Shown here in pieces: positions 32,360-41,969 of a DNA stretch of 64,000 nucleotides (positions within the stretch are counted from its first letter, which is position 1; every line of letters starts with the position of its first letter). Both the position numbers and the translations under genes were made by a program. The notes below the pieces were generated by a model. It saw nothing but the letters and a program-made list of their open reading frames with translations. It ran no database searches and was not told where the DNA came from. Source of the DNA: an uncultured Bacilli bacterium (GTDB lineage: Bacteria; Bacillota_I; Bacilli_A; RF39; UBA660); contig CASPWD010000006.1 of the NCBI GenBank assembly GCA_949425635.1, positions 62,001 to 126,000 on the forward strand, written 5' to 3'.

Positions 32360-35300
32360 TACTTTACAAGTCTATAATATTCATTATCTAAAGTTTGTAT
32401 AAATCCAGCCCCAAATACTTTTTGTAAATTATTTATAGTTTCCGTATCATTTCTCATTTTTAATGCAACATAATTCGCCATAATTTCATCATAAGAATCT
32501 TCCGCTGGATGCAATTTATAATATTGTTCTCCATGTCCAGATATTGCACGTCCATCTGCATCCTTACCTGCACCAAAATAAACACCATCAATAATATCAA
32601 GAAGTGTAATATCCCCTGCTTTAAATGACGCCATTAATTCTAATTCACTTGTACGCATATCAATAATTTCATAAGCCAAATCAGAAGAACTTTTCTTACC
32701 AGTTGACCAATCTTTTATAAAAGACTCACTTATTCCTAAATCTCTTAATTCTTTTTTTGCAGCATTCTTCTTAAAGAAACCTACATTACTATATTTATCA
32801 TTTAAATAATCATGATATTCTGCTCTCGTTGCATAACCTTCAGTTTTTAAAAGCTCATCTAATAATATCTTTGATTCATTATATCTTATATTTCTTCTCT
32901 GATATACTTGGTCAATCACACTATTTTTCGAATAATTTCCAATCTGTTGCATTTGTTGCATCGTCCCCATCCAACTACTTGGCGGAGTAGAATGGTTTAT
33001 TTTATTATGAAGTTGATGTCCTATCTCATGCAATACACATATATAATCATTGTTAGCAATATTTTCTGGATCAATTGTAACTGTTCCATAAGCCCAAGAC
33101 TTAGAACCTTTTCCAACTTCACCCATTTCAAAATTAATACCATAATAATTAATATTATTTATAAGTGAATCTACATCATTACTTCCTCTCTTATAGGCAT
33201 CCTCAAGTGCCAAGCAAAGAAAATCTACAACTACTTCATTGCTATTTTGACCTACCAACTGATATCTTAACGTATTAATTCTATTAGCCATATTAGCATC
33301 TAAATTTCTCACATAAGAATTATTCAAACTGTTTCCTTTACCTTTTACTTTCTGTCCAGTATTTATTGAATCTAAAGTTGAAAGATCAAGAACAACATCA
33401 TTACCTTTTATATTATTATTAAATCTTTTAGTTCCTTCTGAAATCGCCGAAGAAAGATCACTACCTACAGTATGAAATCCACCTTCCCCAAATCCAGTTC
33501 TAGATGTAATAATAAAATCAGTGACATTCGTTTTATTTTTTATAGACGCAATTTCTGAATTAAAATATTTTAAAATATCTAATTGATATTTATTCATATT
33601 ATCTGGAAGCCAAACAACGCTCTCACATCCTGTACACAACTGAATTATAATATTATTTCCATTTTTAGGATCCATTTGCCAAGCACTTTTTATAGGTTCA
33701 TAATTATCATATATTAAATTATAAATCTCATTTAATCTATCTCCATGCTCACCAACACCATTATCAGCAGTTTGTGCTCCTAAAGTTTGATTAGGAGTAA
33801 TTATTATAATTCCACCATTTTGATTTTCAGCATAAAATCTTTCTAAATTAAAGTTTTTCAAATCTTGTAAAACAGACCAATCATTCTGATTTAAATGTTG
33901 ATCTTTTCCAATATAAGCCGCAAACGCTTTTTCATAACTAAGATTATATTCTTCCTTTAACTTTAAAATATTTTCAAAATCTACAGATGATAAAGTTAAA
34001 GAATTTCCGTTATATATAAAATCTACTGTATTAACTACCGTCGAAGAATATGAATTCAATATTCCAGCTACAATAATTCCGCTATAAAAAGATTCACCCA
34101 TCTCATCTGCTATTTCATCTAAATTAATCTTTTTGCCAAGCATCATTCGATCAATAATACCAAGTTGAACAGCAGCCTGTACAGCTTCCTCTACACCTTC
34201 TTTACCTAAATTAACAAGAATATTTCTACTAATATTATCAGAGATACCAAATATACCTCCAACACTTTCTAATGCAACTTCAGTTGATGCACTTGCCAAT
34301 CCATAAAAAATTGACAATCTTGGATCATAACCTTGGTACATCATTTGGTTAGCTGTATTACCATAACTAGAAGAAAACATTAATCCTTGAGCCATTTTAG
34401 AAGCATAAGCTGGCGAAACAAATCCCATCATAATACTAGCCGTTGTTATAGGAAGCATATTACCAACTGCGGAAGATATTTTATAATAGTCTGTTAAACC
34501 AGTTGAATTTCCTTCTAAATATGACATGTACATCAATTTCTCATAATCAGAAATAGTTAACTCACCATCTGTTGCAAATGCCTTACCTATACCATCAAAA
34601 AAAGTATTAACACCATCATTAAGACCAGAGGATGAAACATCAAACAAATTACCTAAATCATTTTTCACTAAACCATTTGCGTATTTTTCATATAAATCAT
34701 CACTGGCCTTTTCATAAGCTACTTTGTACTTTCTCTCATACTCATCTGGATCAATTAAACCGCTTACACGTTGTTCAATAGGAAGATTCATTTCCATATT
34801 ATAAAAATTCCTATATTCATCTGGTGTTCTATATACTGGTAAACTCATATCATTTCTTTTATCAAGTGGAATAAACATTTCCATATTAAGTTTAATATCA
34901 AATTCTGTTATTTCTTCCTCATCTGCAAAAGTCAACTTATTAATACGTTCTGAAACATTCTTATAAGCAACTCTCTGACGCCAACTAGGTAACATTGCAT
35001 TTATATATTCATTTCCTTTTTCAGCACCATATTTACTTGTATAATACATTAATAATTTCTTTTCATTATCACTCATCAAATCATAACATTCAATTAAGTC
35101 ACTATTAATAGAAGGAAAAAGACCCTGATAATTAGAAGCATTAACTACTGTTAAAGGCACTCCCTCAACTTCTTCAAAACGTTTAGCATATTCAAGTAAT
35201 TTCAAAGTATTTGCAGGACTACTAATTTCATTCCATCTTTCAATATCTTCATTAGAAGGAAGAGTATTTAACCTATCATAATTATAAATATATTCATTAT

Positions 35301-35853
35301 AAAAACTAGCAAGATCTTCATAGCTTATATTTTTAACATCATCATAGTTATAATTATTATAATCGTTACTTTTAGTCTCTTTAGCATACTTAATTAAACT
35401 AATATACTCATTAATACTTCTTTTAGACATATTTAACATCGCAGCATCATTTTTATCTGTCTCTTTCTGTAGCTCTGTCTCAATATTTCCTTTATAAGTC
35501 ATATATTCACTTAACAAAACCTCTAATTGCTCACTAGATAATTTACTCAAGAAATCTATGTCACTTAAAGTATTATTTTTAGGCATTCTTCCAAGTATCT
35601 TACTTGCGTTATCTTGGGCAATACTTTTTATATCTTCCACAGACATTTTTTCCAAACTATCGCTACTTTCTGTATCAAAAATTTCCTCAAAATCTAAAGA
35701 AAGAAGTTCTGGAGCTTCTTGATTTGAATTCTCAATATCTTTAAACTTTAACTCATTTATTTTATCTATATTAATATTAGTTTCTCTTATATTATTTCCT
35801 TCTGTATTTATTTTTCTAGGAACGAATTTAGAAACATCATTTAGCTGAACCAT
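32359..35853 (-). CDS. Large multidomain protein with C-terminal zincin-like motif
   Basis: The protein is 1164 residues and not recognised as a whole. It has no signal peptide. The first 450 residues are acidic and helical. Residues about 480-640 form a Gly/Ala/Ser-rich, moderately hydrophobic segment (IMMGFVSPAYASKMA, GLASASTEVALESVGG) that could insert in a membrane. The C-terminal 400 residues contain a zinc-peptidase motif HEIGHQLH near residue 940 and a possible third ligand in EDSYDEIMANY near 1120. Length, lack of a classical signal, a hydrophobic middle and a C-terminal enzyme domain recall exported polymorphic toxins, but no secretion marker or immunity gene is identifiable. Shine-Dalgarno AGGAGGG; -10 TATAAT at 35879-35884. 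Single-gene unit between pflB and tRNA-Ser. Confidence 0.7.
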   Translation of the reverse strand: MVQLNDVSKFVPRKINTEGNNIRETNINIDKINELKFKDIENSNQEAPELLSLDFEEIFDTESSDSLEKMSVEDIKSIAQDNASKILGRMPKNNTLSDIDFLSKLSSEQLEVLLSEYMTYKGNIETELQKETDKNDAAMLNMSKRSINEYISLIKYAKETKSNDYNNYNYDDVKNISYEDLASFYNEYIYNYDRLNTLPSNEDIERWNEISSPANTLKLLEYAKRFEEVEGVPLTVVNASNYQGLFPSINSDLIECYDLMSDNEKKLLMYYTSKYGAEKGNEYINAMLPSWRQRVAYKNVSERINKLTFADEEEITEFDIKLNMEMFIPLDKRNDMSLPVYRTPDEYRNFYNMEMNLPIEQRVSGLIDPDEYERKYKVAYEKASDDLYEKYANGLVKNDLGNLFDVSSSGLNDGVNTFFDGIGKAFATDGELTISDYEKLMYMSYLEGNSTGLTDYYKISSAVGNMLPITTASIMMGFVSPAYASKMAQGLMFSSSYGNTANQMMYQGYDPRLSIFYGLASASTEVALESVGGIFGISDNISRNILVNLGKEGVEEAVQAAVQLGIIDRMMLGKKINLDEIADEMGESFYSGIIVAGILNSYSSTVVNTVDFIYNGNSLTLSSVDFENILKLKEEYNLSYEKAFAAYIGKDQHLNQNDWSVLQDLKNFNLERFYAENQNGGIIIITPNQTLGAQTADNGVGEHGDRLNEIYNLIYDNYEPIKSAWQMDPKNGNNIIIQLCTGCESVVWLPDNMNKYQLDILKYFNSEIASIKNKTNVTDFIITSRTGFGEGGFHTVGSDLSSAISEGTKRFNNNIKGNDVVLDLSTLDSINTGQKVKGKGNSLNNSYVRNLDANMANRINTLRYQLVGQNSNEVVVDFLCLALEDAYKRGSNDVDSLINNINYYGINFEMGEVGKGSKSWAYGTVTIDPENIANNDYICVLHEIGHQLHNKINHSTPPSSWMGTMQQMQQIGNYSKNSVIDQVYQRRNIRYNESKILLDELLKTEGYATRAEYHDYLNDKYSNVGFFKKNAAKKELRDLGISESFIKDWSTGKKSSSDLAYEIIDMRTSELELMASFKAGDITLLDIIDGVYFGAGKDADGRAISGHGEQYYKLHPAEDSYDEIMANYVALKMRNDTETINNLQKVFGAGFIQTLDNEYYRLVK

Positions 35854-35878
35854 AAAAGCCCTCCTATACCTTAATTAA

Positions 35879-35884
35879 ATTATA
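35879..35884 (-). promoter_or_regulatory. Promoter -10 of the 32359-35853 gene
   Basis: On the minus strand TATAAT, 26 bases before the start codon; no clear -35. Confidence 0.45.
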
Positions 35885-35935
35885 AAACAAAAGTAATGTT
35901 TTTTAAAGATAAGATTAACCAAGCATACATTTTAT

Positions 35936-35964
35936 AAAACAAAAAAACTAGGATAAACCTAGTT
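35936..35964 (-). terminator. tRNA-Ser terminator
   Basis: On the minus strand AACTAGG (35958-35964) pairs with CCTAGTT (35946-35952), followed by T7GTTTT. Confidence 0.85.
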
Positions 35965-35975
35965 AAATTTTATAA

Positions 35976-36066
35976 TGGCGGAGCAGGAGAGATTTGAACT
36001 CTCGCGCCAGTTACCCGACCTACACCCTTAGCAGGGGCGCCTCTTCAGCCTCTTGAGTACTGCTCC
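35976..36066 (-). tRNA. tRNA-Ser(GCU)
   Basis: The 91-nt sequence folds as a class II tRNA. The acceptor stem is GGAGCAG/CTGCTCC, the anticodon loop CTGCTAA gives anticodon GCU (reads AGC/AGU), and a long variable arm is present, as in serine tRNAs. The T-stem is GAGAG/CTCTC with TTCAAAT. The discriminator is G, and the CCA end is encoded in the DNA. Confidence 0.97.
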
Positions 36067-36086
36067 ATAACCAAGGTAACAAATAA

Positions 36087-36115
36087 ATTATACCTAACTT
36101 TTTGTTACCAGTCAA
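36087..36115 (-). promoter_or_regulatory. tRNA-Ser promoter
   Basis: On the minus strand TTGACT (36110-36115), 17 bases, TATAAT (36087-36092). A perfect inverted repeat GGTAACAA (36075-36082)/TTGTTACC (36102-36109) brackets the -10. Confidence 0.85.
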
Positions 36116-36135
36116 CCATATTTTGCAAACTTTAT

Positions 36136-36453
36136 CTATTTTTTGCTCTTAGCTTTTACTCTATATTTATTATTTGCTTGTATATATTTATTATACTCAT
36201 TCATTCTTATTCTATATTGTGCAATCAAAAAAACTGGACCAGCTATAATAGTCATAACTGCAAAACACCAATACCACCAAGCTAAATCGTATATTAATAT
36301 TGCTCCAACTATAACAACGAAACAAACTAATAAAAATAGTCCTTCAATAACAAGTCTATTCAAAGTAGCTGATAAACTCTCACCTTTCTTTGTTTTTTTA
36401 TAATTATTTCTTACTTCTTTTTTTTCTTCTTTAGATAAATTGTTATACATCAT
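36136..36453 (-). CDS. Small two-helix membrane protein
   Basis: The protein is 105 residues, starting at ATG 36453, six bases after AGGAG; a TTG six bases upstream would overlap the ribosome site. A basic cytoplasmic N-terminus is followed by two membrane helices (about 37-55 and 60-83) and a very basic tail (YRVKAKSKK). No family is recognised. It is upstream of tRNA-Ser on the same strand, with its own ribosome site. It could be an ordinary small membrane protein; nothing links it to the large zincin protein beyond proximity. Confidence 0.7.
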   Translation of the reverse strand: MMYNNLSKEEKKEVRNNYKKTKKGESLSATLNRLVIEGLFLLVCFVVIVGAILIYDLAWWYWCFAVMTIIAGPVFLIAQYRIRMNEYNKYIQANNKYRVKAKSKK

Positions 36454-36509
36454 AACCAACTCCTAATTTAATTTTATCATATTTTATTAAATCATTCTAA
36501 TTTTCCTAG

Positions 36510-37718
36510 TTATCTAACATATTTTATCGTAAAAGCTGTCCCCTCACCTAGCTTCGAATCAACTACAATATACCCATTATCTTTTTCGACAATCATATTA
36601 GCTAAGGCAAGACCAATTCCTACACTATCACTATTAGAATTTTTACCTTTATAAAACCTTTCAAAAATATGCTGTCTATCATACTCATCCATACCTACAC
36701 CATAATCTTTAATAACAATTTTAGTTAAAACTTCATTTGAACTATAACTAATATCTATTTTAGAAGAATGACTAGAATACTCCAAAGCATTCTTAACTAT
36801 ATTTGTAATAGCTTCTACTTGCCACTTATAATCACAATAAAGCTTATCACTATTATTCCCTTTTACATTTATCGTAACGTCTTTTAAATCACTTAAAACA
36901 GCCAAATTATCCAATACTTCATCAAAAATATCTTTAATACAATAATATTCATCATTAAATTCTACAGTATTAGCATCAAACTTCGATAACTTCAATAACG
37001 AATAGACTAAAAAATTAATACTCCCTATTTTACGATGAATATTAGTTAATATCTCTTTTCTCTTAACTTCACTTAAATTTTTATTATCCAATAGAGTATC
37101 AATCATTAAAGTAATTGAAGTTAATGGAGTTTTAAGTTGATGAGAAATATCAGACAAAGAATCCTTCAATGTATCTTTATCACTTTTTAATAAACGAGCT
37201 TGTTCATTCAAAGTAACTGCAGTCTTATATATCTCATTTTTTAATAACGACATTTCATCTTCACTATTAGACAAAATATCTAACTCATAATTCTTTTTAT
37301 TTATTTCTTCTATATAACTAGTAATTTTCCTAGTCTTTTTATTCTCCATACGATTAAATAAAGTAATAATTAAAAAAATCAATAACACATAACAAGCAAG
37401 TAATACTATATTAAAAATAACTGCTTTATTAATAATATTTTGATTAACTACTGCAATCGACTCTCTATTTAAATCTACGCCATACTTTCTAAGTACATCT
37501 ACTTCTACTTTATCATCATTTAATATTTCCATTATTAAAGTATCATCATAATCTGGATAATTTTCTTTAACACTGGCTATTATTCTAGCCACCGCTACAT
37601 TATTATTGTACTCATATTCTTTTATAACTTTATAGTTAAAACTAACTACACAAATACCAAAAATAATAGTTAAAATAAAAGTAAATATAATTGCCTTTTG
37701 AAAATCCTTATTTTTCAT
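36510..37718 (-). CDS. Two-component sensor histidine kinase
   Basis: The protein is about 402 residues from ATG 37718 (GTG one codon earlier is possible). Two membrane helices (about 6-30 and 100-122) flank an extracytoplasmic sensor loop of about 70 residues. The HisKA phosphoacceptor is H193 in DISHQLKTPLTS; the HATPase_c domain has N in IVKNALEYS, DYGVGMD and GIGLALANMI. It overlaps the response-regulator gene by 11 bases, so the two are coupled. It stands next to an FtsX-type ABC exporter, as in antimicrobial-peptide sensing modules, though the sensor loop is longer than in BceS-like kinases. Confidence 0.92.
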   Translation of the reverse strand: MKNKDFQKAIIFTFILTIIFGICVVSFNYKVIKEYEYNNNVAVARIIASVKENYPDYDDTLIMEILNDDKVEVDVLRKYGVDLNRESIAVVNQNIINKAVIFNIVLLACYVLLIFLIITLFNRMENKKTRKITSYIEEINKKNYELDILSNSEDEMSLLKNEIYKTAVTLNEQARLLKSDKDTLKDSLSDISHQLKTPLTSITLMIDTLLDNKNLSEVKRKEILTNIHRKIGSINFLVYSLLKLSKFDANTVEFNDEYYCIKDIFDEVLDNLAVLSDLKDVTINVKGNNSDKLYCDYKWQVEAITNIVKNALEYSSHSSKIDISYSSNEVLTKIVIKDYGVGMDEYDRQHIFERFYKGKNSNSDSVGIGLALANMIVEKDNGYIVVDSKLGEGTAFTIKYVR

Positions 37719-38367
37719 CACTATCAACCCTATAACCTACACCTTTAATTGTAACAATGATGTCACTACCTATTTTTTCTCTAATTCTTTTTAAATAAAC
37801 TGTTACTGTATTATCATTAACATCGTTACCTGTCCAATCCCATATATGTTCAATAATCGAATCTCTTGTAACTACTTTATTAACTCTTGATACCAAAAGT
37901 AGTAATATCTTCATTTCTAAACTAGTTAAATTTATCTTATCACCAGCTCTAACTACTTCCATTTTATCTATATCAACGATAATATCTTTTATCTTAATCA
38001 CATTATTTTTCTTAAACCTAGCCATTATCTTATTAATTCTCACTAATAATTCTCTAGCTGAAAAAGGTTTTGTTATATAATCCTCTGCACCAATTTCTAA
38101 TCCCTTTACGATATTCTCTTCTTCATCCTTCGCTGTTAAAAATATCGTTGGTTTTTCTTTACTTTTAACATAATCTTCATATATGTCAAAACCATTTCCA
38201 TCTGGCAATGTTACATCTAAAATATAAAAATCATACTCATTACTATCTATCTTACTAATAGCTTCTTTCTTTCTATAAGCAATATCTACACTATAATTCT
38301 CATTTTCAAGCAACAACTTCAAATTATCAGCAATATCTATATTATCTTCCACAAGTAATAGTTTCAC
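37708..38367 (-). CDS. OmpR-family response regulator
   Basis: The protein is 219 residues, starting at GTG 38367, which follows GAGGTGAG; an in-frame GTG nine bases earlier lies inside that site. The receiver domain has the phosphorylated D51 in YILDVTLPDG and the conserved Lys in 'FITKPF'-like DYITKPFS. The C-terminal winged helix is of OmpR/PhoB type (ILLLLVSRVNKVVTRD, NTVTVYLKRIREKIG). It forms a pair with the overlapping kinase gene and lies directly downstream of the ABC exporter. It probably controls the exporter, possibly at the palindrome at 41870-41880. Confidence 0.94.
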   Translation of the reverse strand: MKLLLVEDNIDIADNLKLLLENENYSVDIAYRKKEAISKIDSNEYDFYILDVTLPDGNGFDIYEDYVKSKEKPTIFLTAKDEEENIVKGLEIGAEDYITKPFSARELLVRINKIMARFKKNNVIKIKDIIVDIDKMEVVRAGDKINLTSLEMKILLLLVSRVNKVVTRDSIIEHIWDWTGNDVNDNTVTVYLKRIREKIGSDIIVTIKGVGYRVDSDEK

Positions 38368-38386
38368 AAATCTCACCTCGTAACTT

Positions 38387-38392
38387 ATTATA
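38387..38392 (-). promoter_or_regulatory. Promoter of the two-component genes
   Basis: On the minus strand TGCTATAAT, an extended -10, 20 bases before the response regulator's start. Confidence 0.6.
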
Positions 38393-38394
38393 GC

Positions 38395-38421
38395 ATAAAA
38401 GAAGGCTGACCGCCCTCTTCT
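38395..38421 (-). terminator. Hairpin after the ABC permease gene
   Basis: On the minus strand AGAAGAGGG...CCTTCT, followed by T4. The T-run is short, so part of the transcription may continue into the two-component genes. Confidence 0.5.
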
Positions 38422-38423
38422 AC

Positions 38424-41153
38424 CTATATATTTTCATTTCTTATTGTCTCAATTGTATTCTGCTTATTTATCTTACCAATTGAGTATTTCATAATACAAC
38501 TTATTAAAATAAATACAGCTAATACAGATATTAAAATTGCCATTATTGGTAACTCATATCGAATTGAAGAATTTCCATCAGTTAAGAAATGATATATAAC
38601 ATACGATAAAACGCAACCTATAGGTATACCTACTATTAAAGACTTAGTTCCATAGAAGAAACTCTCAAGTCGAATCATTCTATTAAATTCTTTCTTTGTC
38701 ATACCTACACTCTTTAATGTCGCAAATTCACGACTTCTAAGTTCCATATTAGTAGTAATCGTATTAAATATATTTGTAATACCAATTAATGCAATTACTG
38801 TAATAAATCCATATAAGAAAATAGATACTAAAGTATAGAATGATCTCATCATCTTAACAGATTCCTCAGTATTTGCTAATGTGTAAGATTCTTCATCTCC
38901 TAACAAACTATCAATGTCATCTTGTAACTTCGTTGCATTATTAGAATAAATTACTATCGTCTCGTAAATATCTTCTAATTCATCTTCAAATATTTCATTA
39001 AATAGTTCATCGCTTAAAACAATTTGCGCTCCATTACCCTTACTTTTAAGTCCAAAAGGATTCTTATTCGTTTCTAAAGCAATTTCTATATTTACATCTT
39101 CCGTCTTCCATTTACCATTTTCATCAACTTCATTAATATTCTTTTTCCAATTTAAGACATCACCTTTTTTATAATCAAGATATGGTATAGTCAGCTTTTC
39201 ATAATCATCATTTTTACCATCCTTAGGCACCCAAACATCTGTATCGTCTATTAAAATACCTTTATCTTTTACATCCTCATAGTTAAGACCTAATTCATCT
39301 AAATACGCTCTATAAGCATGATCTCCTACTCTATAAACAGTTATATAAGTATTATTCATAACTTTTATTGGATTACCATCCTCATCTTCGCCATCTAAAT
39401 ATTCTTGAATATCTGGATAATATTTCAAATATTCTTTACTAAACTTAACCAAATTATTTTCAAGGAATATATTAGCATTCGAAATGATTGAATAATCTTC
39501 TATATTATCTAAATTCAATACGCTATGTGCTTTATCCTGAAATTTTGATATTTTATCATGTCTATAGGATAAAGATATATTATAATCAGTTGTGTCAAAC
39601 TCATTCTGTATTGATCTAAACGCTAAATCAATAAAAGATGCCAATGCTATAAATATTGAAACACAAACAACGATAGAAATAACTGTAGCACGATATTTTT
39701 TCTTATTACGACGTAAATTCTTATAAGAGATATCTCCACCTACTCCAAATATTTTCTTAATATATTTAGGAGACTTAACTTTTTTGGAATTTATCTTAAT
39801 GTCTTCACTATTACGAATAGCTGTTATTGGACTTATCTTCGCTGCTTTATGAGCACTTCCCCAAGCTGACAAGTATAGGGTAACAAAACCTAATACTATA
39901 GCAAAAACAATCGAAATCCAAGAAAAGCTAAAAACAAGATCAAATCCAAGCATATCTCCAATCAATAAATTACTGATCATAATCAAGATATAAGACGCAA
40001 GTAAACCACATAAGATACCAAGTGGAACACCTATTATTCCTAACATAAATGCTTCAGTATAAACATTTCTTTTTATTTGCTTACTAGTTGCTCCAACTGT
40101 ACTTAACATTCCATATTGTTTTGTTTTCTCTGTTATAGATATATTAAAACTATTCTTTATACAAAATACCGAAGTAAATATGATAATAGATACGACAATA
40201 ACAACAACGATTCCTAAAGCTTGACTCATTGAATCACCAAGTATTCCACTCTCTAGTTCAATCAAGTAATTATTAGATTCAAATTGATACTTTAATTCAC
40301 CCAGTTTCTCTTTATATTCTAATGCTTTTTTCTCATCAAAATCCAAATTGCTATAATATAAATACTTAAAAGCTTCACGATCAGCACTCAAAATATCCGC
40401 AGTAACAGCAGCTTCTTCTTTTAAAGCTTCTTTAGTATACCTTGCATAAATACTAAGATTATTCCCAGATAAACTTTTATCATCTATCTTTGTAACAAAA
40501 GTAAAACCTGGTGCTACATATGGCTCAACAGAATTAGATAAACGTTCCATAACACCAACAATCGTAAAAGTCATTGTCTTTTTATCTTGTATTATTTCTT
40601 CATAGACATCTGGATTGTATGGATTATTTTGATATAGTTCAAAATACTCTTCTTCATCTTCTTCTAATACCATTCTCTTACCAACTTCAAATGTTAAGGT
40701 ATCACCTACCTTATAATTAACACGTCCATTTGTTTTTAAATGCGTTGGAATAAGTATCTCAGTTTCATTTTCTGGCAATCTTCCACTTACTAATTTCACA
40801 CCTGATTCTTCAATTGCGCTATCATCTAATCCCAAAACGTAAACATATGGTTTATATAAATTTTTACTTTCTTTTAGCTCTGCATATCCAATACCTTTCA
40901 TAAAATAAAGATTTTCAAAATTTCTATTTTCTCTAAAATATTTAACATCACTTTCTGGTACATTCTTAAATGCATAATGATAATTTCCTTTTTGTCTAAT
41001 TTCAAACTTAATTAAAGATGATCTAGCACTAAAAAACATAGAAGCCACTGCTGTAATTAAAGCAACAGACAGAATAATACCTATTATAGTTACGATAGTT
41101 CTTTTTTTATTTAATTTTAAATTCTTGTAAGTTAATCTATTAAGCAAGTTCAT
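38424..41153 (-). CDS. FtsX-type ABC transporter permease
   Basis: The protein is 909 residues from ATG 41153, six bases after AAGGAGGG, which itself lies in the last codons of the ATPase gene. It has two FtsX (MacB-like) units, each one helix, a large outside domain and three helices; conserved cytoplasmic 'TKQYGMLSTVGATSKQI' and 'SREFATLKSVGMTKKE' segments mark the two coupling regions. Such permeases serve peptide-antibiotic efflux or envelope signalling. The partner is the ATPase 41155-41826, with a two-component pair downstream. It is longer than BceB (about 650) and nearer to the two-FtsX, 900-residue class. Confidence 0.9.
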   Translation of the reverse strand: MNLLNRLTYKNLKLNKKRTIVTIIGIILSVALITAVASMFFSARSSLIKFEIRQKGNYHYAFKNVPESDVKYFRENRNFENLYFMKGIGYAELKESKNLYKPYVYVLGLDDSAIEESGVKLVSGRLPENETEILIPTHLKTNGRVNYKVGDTLTFEVGKRMVLEEDEEEYFELYQNNPYNPDVYEEIIQDKKTMTFTIVGVMERLSNSVEPYVAPGFTFVTKIDDKSLSGNNLSIYARYTKEALKEEAAVTADILSADREAFKYLYYSNLDFDEKKALEYKEKLGELKYQFESNNYLIELESGILGDSMSQALGIVVVIVVSIIIFTSVFCIKNSFNISITEKTKQYGMLSTVGATSKQIKRNVYTEAFMLGIIGVPLGILCGLLASYILIMISNLLIGDMLGFDLVFSFSWISIVFAIVLGFVTLYLSAWGSAHKAAKISPITAIRNSEDIKINSKKVKSPKYIKKIFGVGGDISYKNLRRNKKKYRATVISIVVCVSIFIALASFIDLAFRSIQNEFDTTDYNISLSYRHDKISKFQDKAHSVLNLDNIEDYSIISNANIFLENNLVKFSKEYLKYYPDIQEYLDGEDEDGNPIKVMNNTYITVYRVGDHAYRAYLDELGLNYEDVKDKGILIDDTDVWVPKDGKNDDYEKLTIPYLDYKKGDVLNWKKNINEVDENGKWKTEDVNIEIALETNKNPFGLKSKGNGAQIVLSDELFNEIFEDELEDIYETIVIYSNNATKLQDDIDSLLGDEESYTLANTEESVKMMRSFYTLVSIFLYGFITVIALIGITNIFNTITTNMELRSREFATLKSVGMTKKEFNRMIRLESFFYGTKSLIVGIPIGCVLSYVIYHFLTDGNSSIRYELPIMAILISVLAVFILISCIMKYSIGKINKQNTIETIRNENI

Positions 41154-41154
41154 A

Positions 41155-41826
41155 TTATCCCTCCTTAACGATATGTCCATCTTCTATCTTTATGATACGA
41201 TCAGCTATACTAGCTATTTCTAAATTATGTGTAATCATAATGATAGTTTGTTTATACTTTTTATTTGATATTTTAAGTAATTCTACAATTTCTTCACTAG
41301 ACTTAGAATCCAAATTACCTGTTGGTTCATCTGCTAAAATAAGTGCTGGATGAGTAATCATTGCACGTCCAATTGAAGTTCTTTGTTGCTGACCGCCAGA
41401 TAATTCATTGGGTAAATGAGTCTTTCTTGTATCTAATCCTAATGTTTTTAACAATTCACCCAATTCTTTTGTTTCTACTTTTCTCCCATCTAACTCTAAA
41501 GGAAGTGTGATATTTTCTTCCACATTTAAAATAGGAATCAAATTATAGAATTGATAAATTAAACCTACTTGTCTTCTTCTAAATATAGCTAAAGTATCAT
41601 CGTCCATTTTATAAATATCTTTACCATCAATAAATACTTTACCTGAAGTTGGTCTATCTACTCCACCAATAAGATGCAACAACGTCGATTTCCCACTACC
41701 TGACGCCCCAACTATTGCAACAAATTCTCCTTGTTCAACTGAGAAGGATACATTGTCTAAAGCAGTAACCTTAGTACTATCCTTCCCATAAATCTTTGTT
41801 AAATTTTCAACACGTAATATTTCCAT
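41155..41826 (-). CDS. LolD/MacB-type ABC transporter ATPase
   Basis: The protein is 223 residues. Walker A GASGSGKST (40-48), Q-loop in IYQFYNLIP, signature LSGGQQQR, Walker B ALILADEPTGNLD and an H-loop in ITHNLE are all present. The DEPTGNLD form is typical of the FtsE/LolD/MacB branch, which pairs with FtsX-type permeases. The first gene of the exporter operon, one base before the permease start. -10 TATAAT at 41856-41861, with a palindrome just upstream. Confidence 0.94.
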   Translation of the reverse strand: MEILRVENLTKIYGKDSTKVTALDNVSFSVEQGEFVAIVGASGSGKSTLLHLIGGVDRPTSGKVFIDGKDIYKMDDDTLAIFRRRQVGLIYQFYNLIPILNVEENITLPLELDGRKVETKELGELLKTLGLDTRKTHLPNELSGGQQQRTSIGRAMITHPALILADEPTGNLDSKSSEEIVELLKISNKKYKQTIIMITHNLEIASIADRIIKIEDGHIVKEG

Positions 41827-41855
41827 AACGCATCTCCTTTCATTAATACATCTTC

Positions 41856-41880
41856 ATTATAAATTTCGTAAGTGACACTT
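41856..41880 (-). promoter_or_regulatory. Promoter and possible operator of the ABC exporter
   Basis: On the minus strand the -10 TATAAT (41856-41861) is preceded by a perfect palindrome AAGTGACACTT (41870-41880) in the spacer/-35 zone, a likely place for the response regulator to bind (inference). The -35 is poor. Confidence 0.5.
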
Positions 41881-41942
41881 AAATGACGTTTCTTACATTT
41901 TTGTAATATTTTGCTCTTTTTCTATTATAAACGAATCTACCA

Positions 41943-41969
41943 AGAAAAAAAGCTAGTCTCTTAACTAGC
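41943..41969 (-). terminator. Terminator overlapping the end of the 41961-42698 gene
   Basis: On the minus strand GCTAGT...ACTAGC, followed by T7C. The stop codon lies inside the hairpin. Confidence 0.8.
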
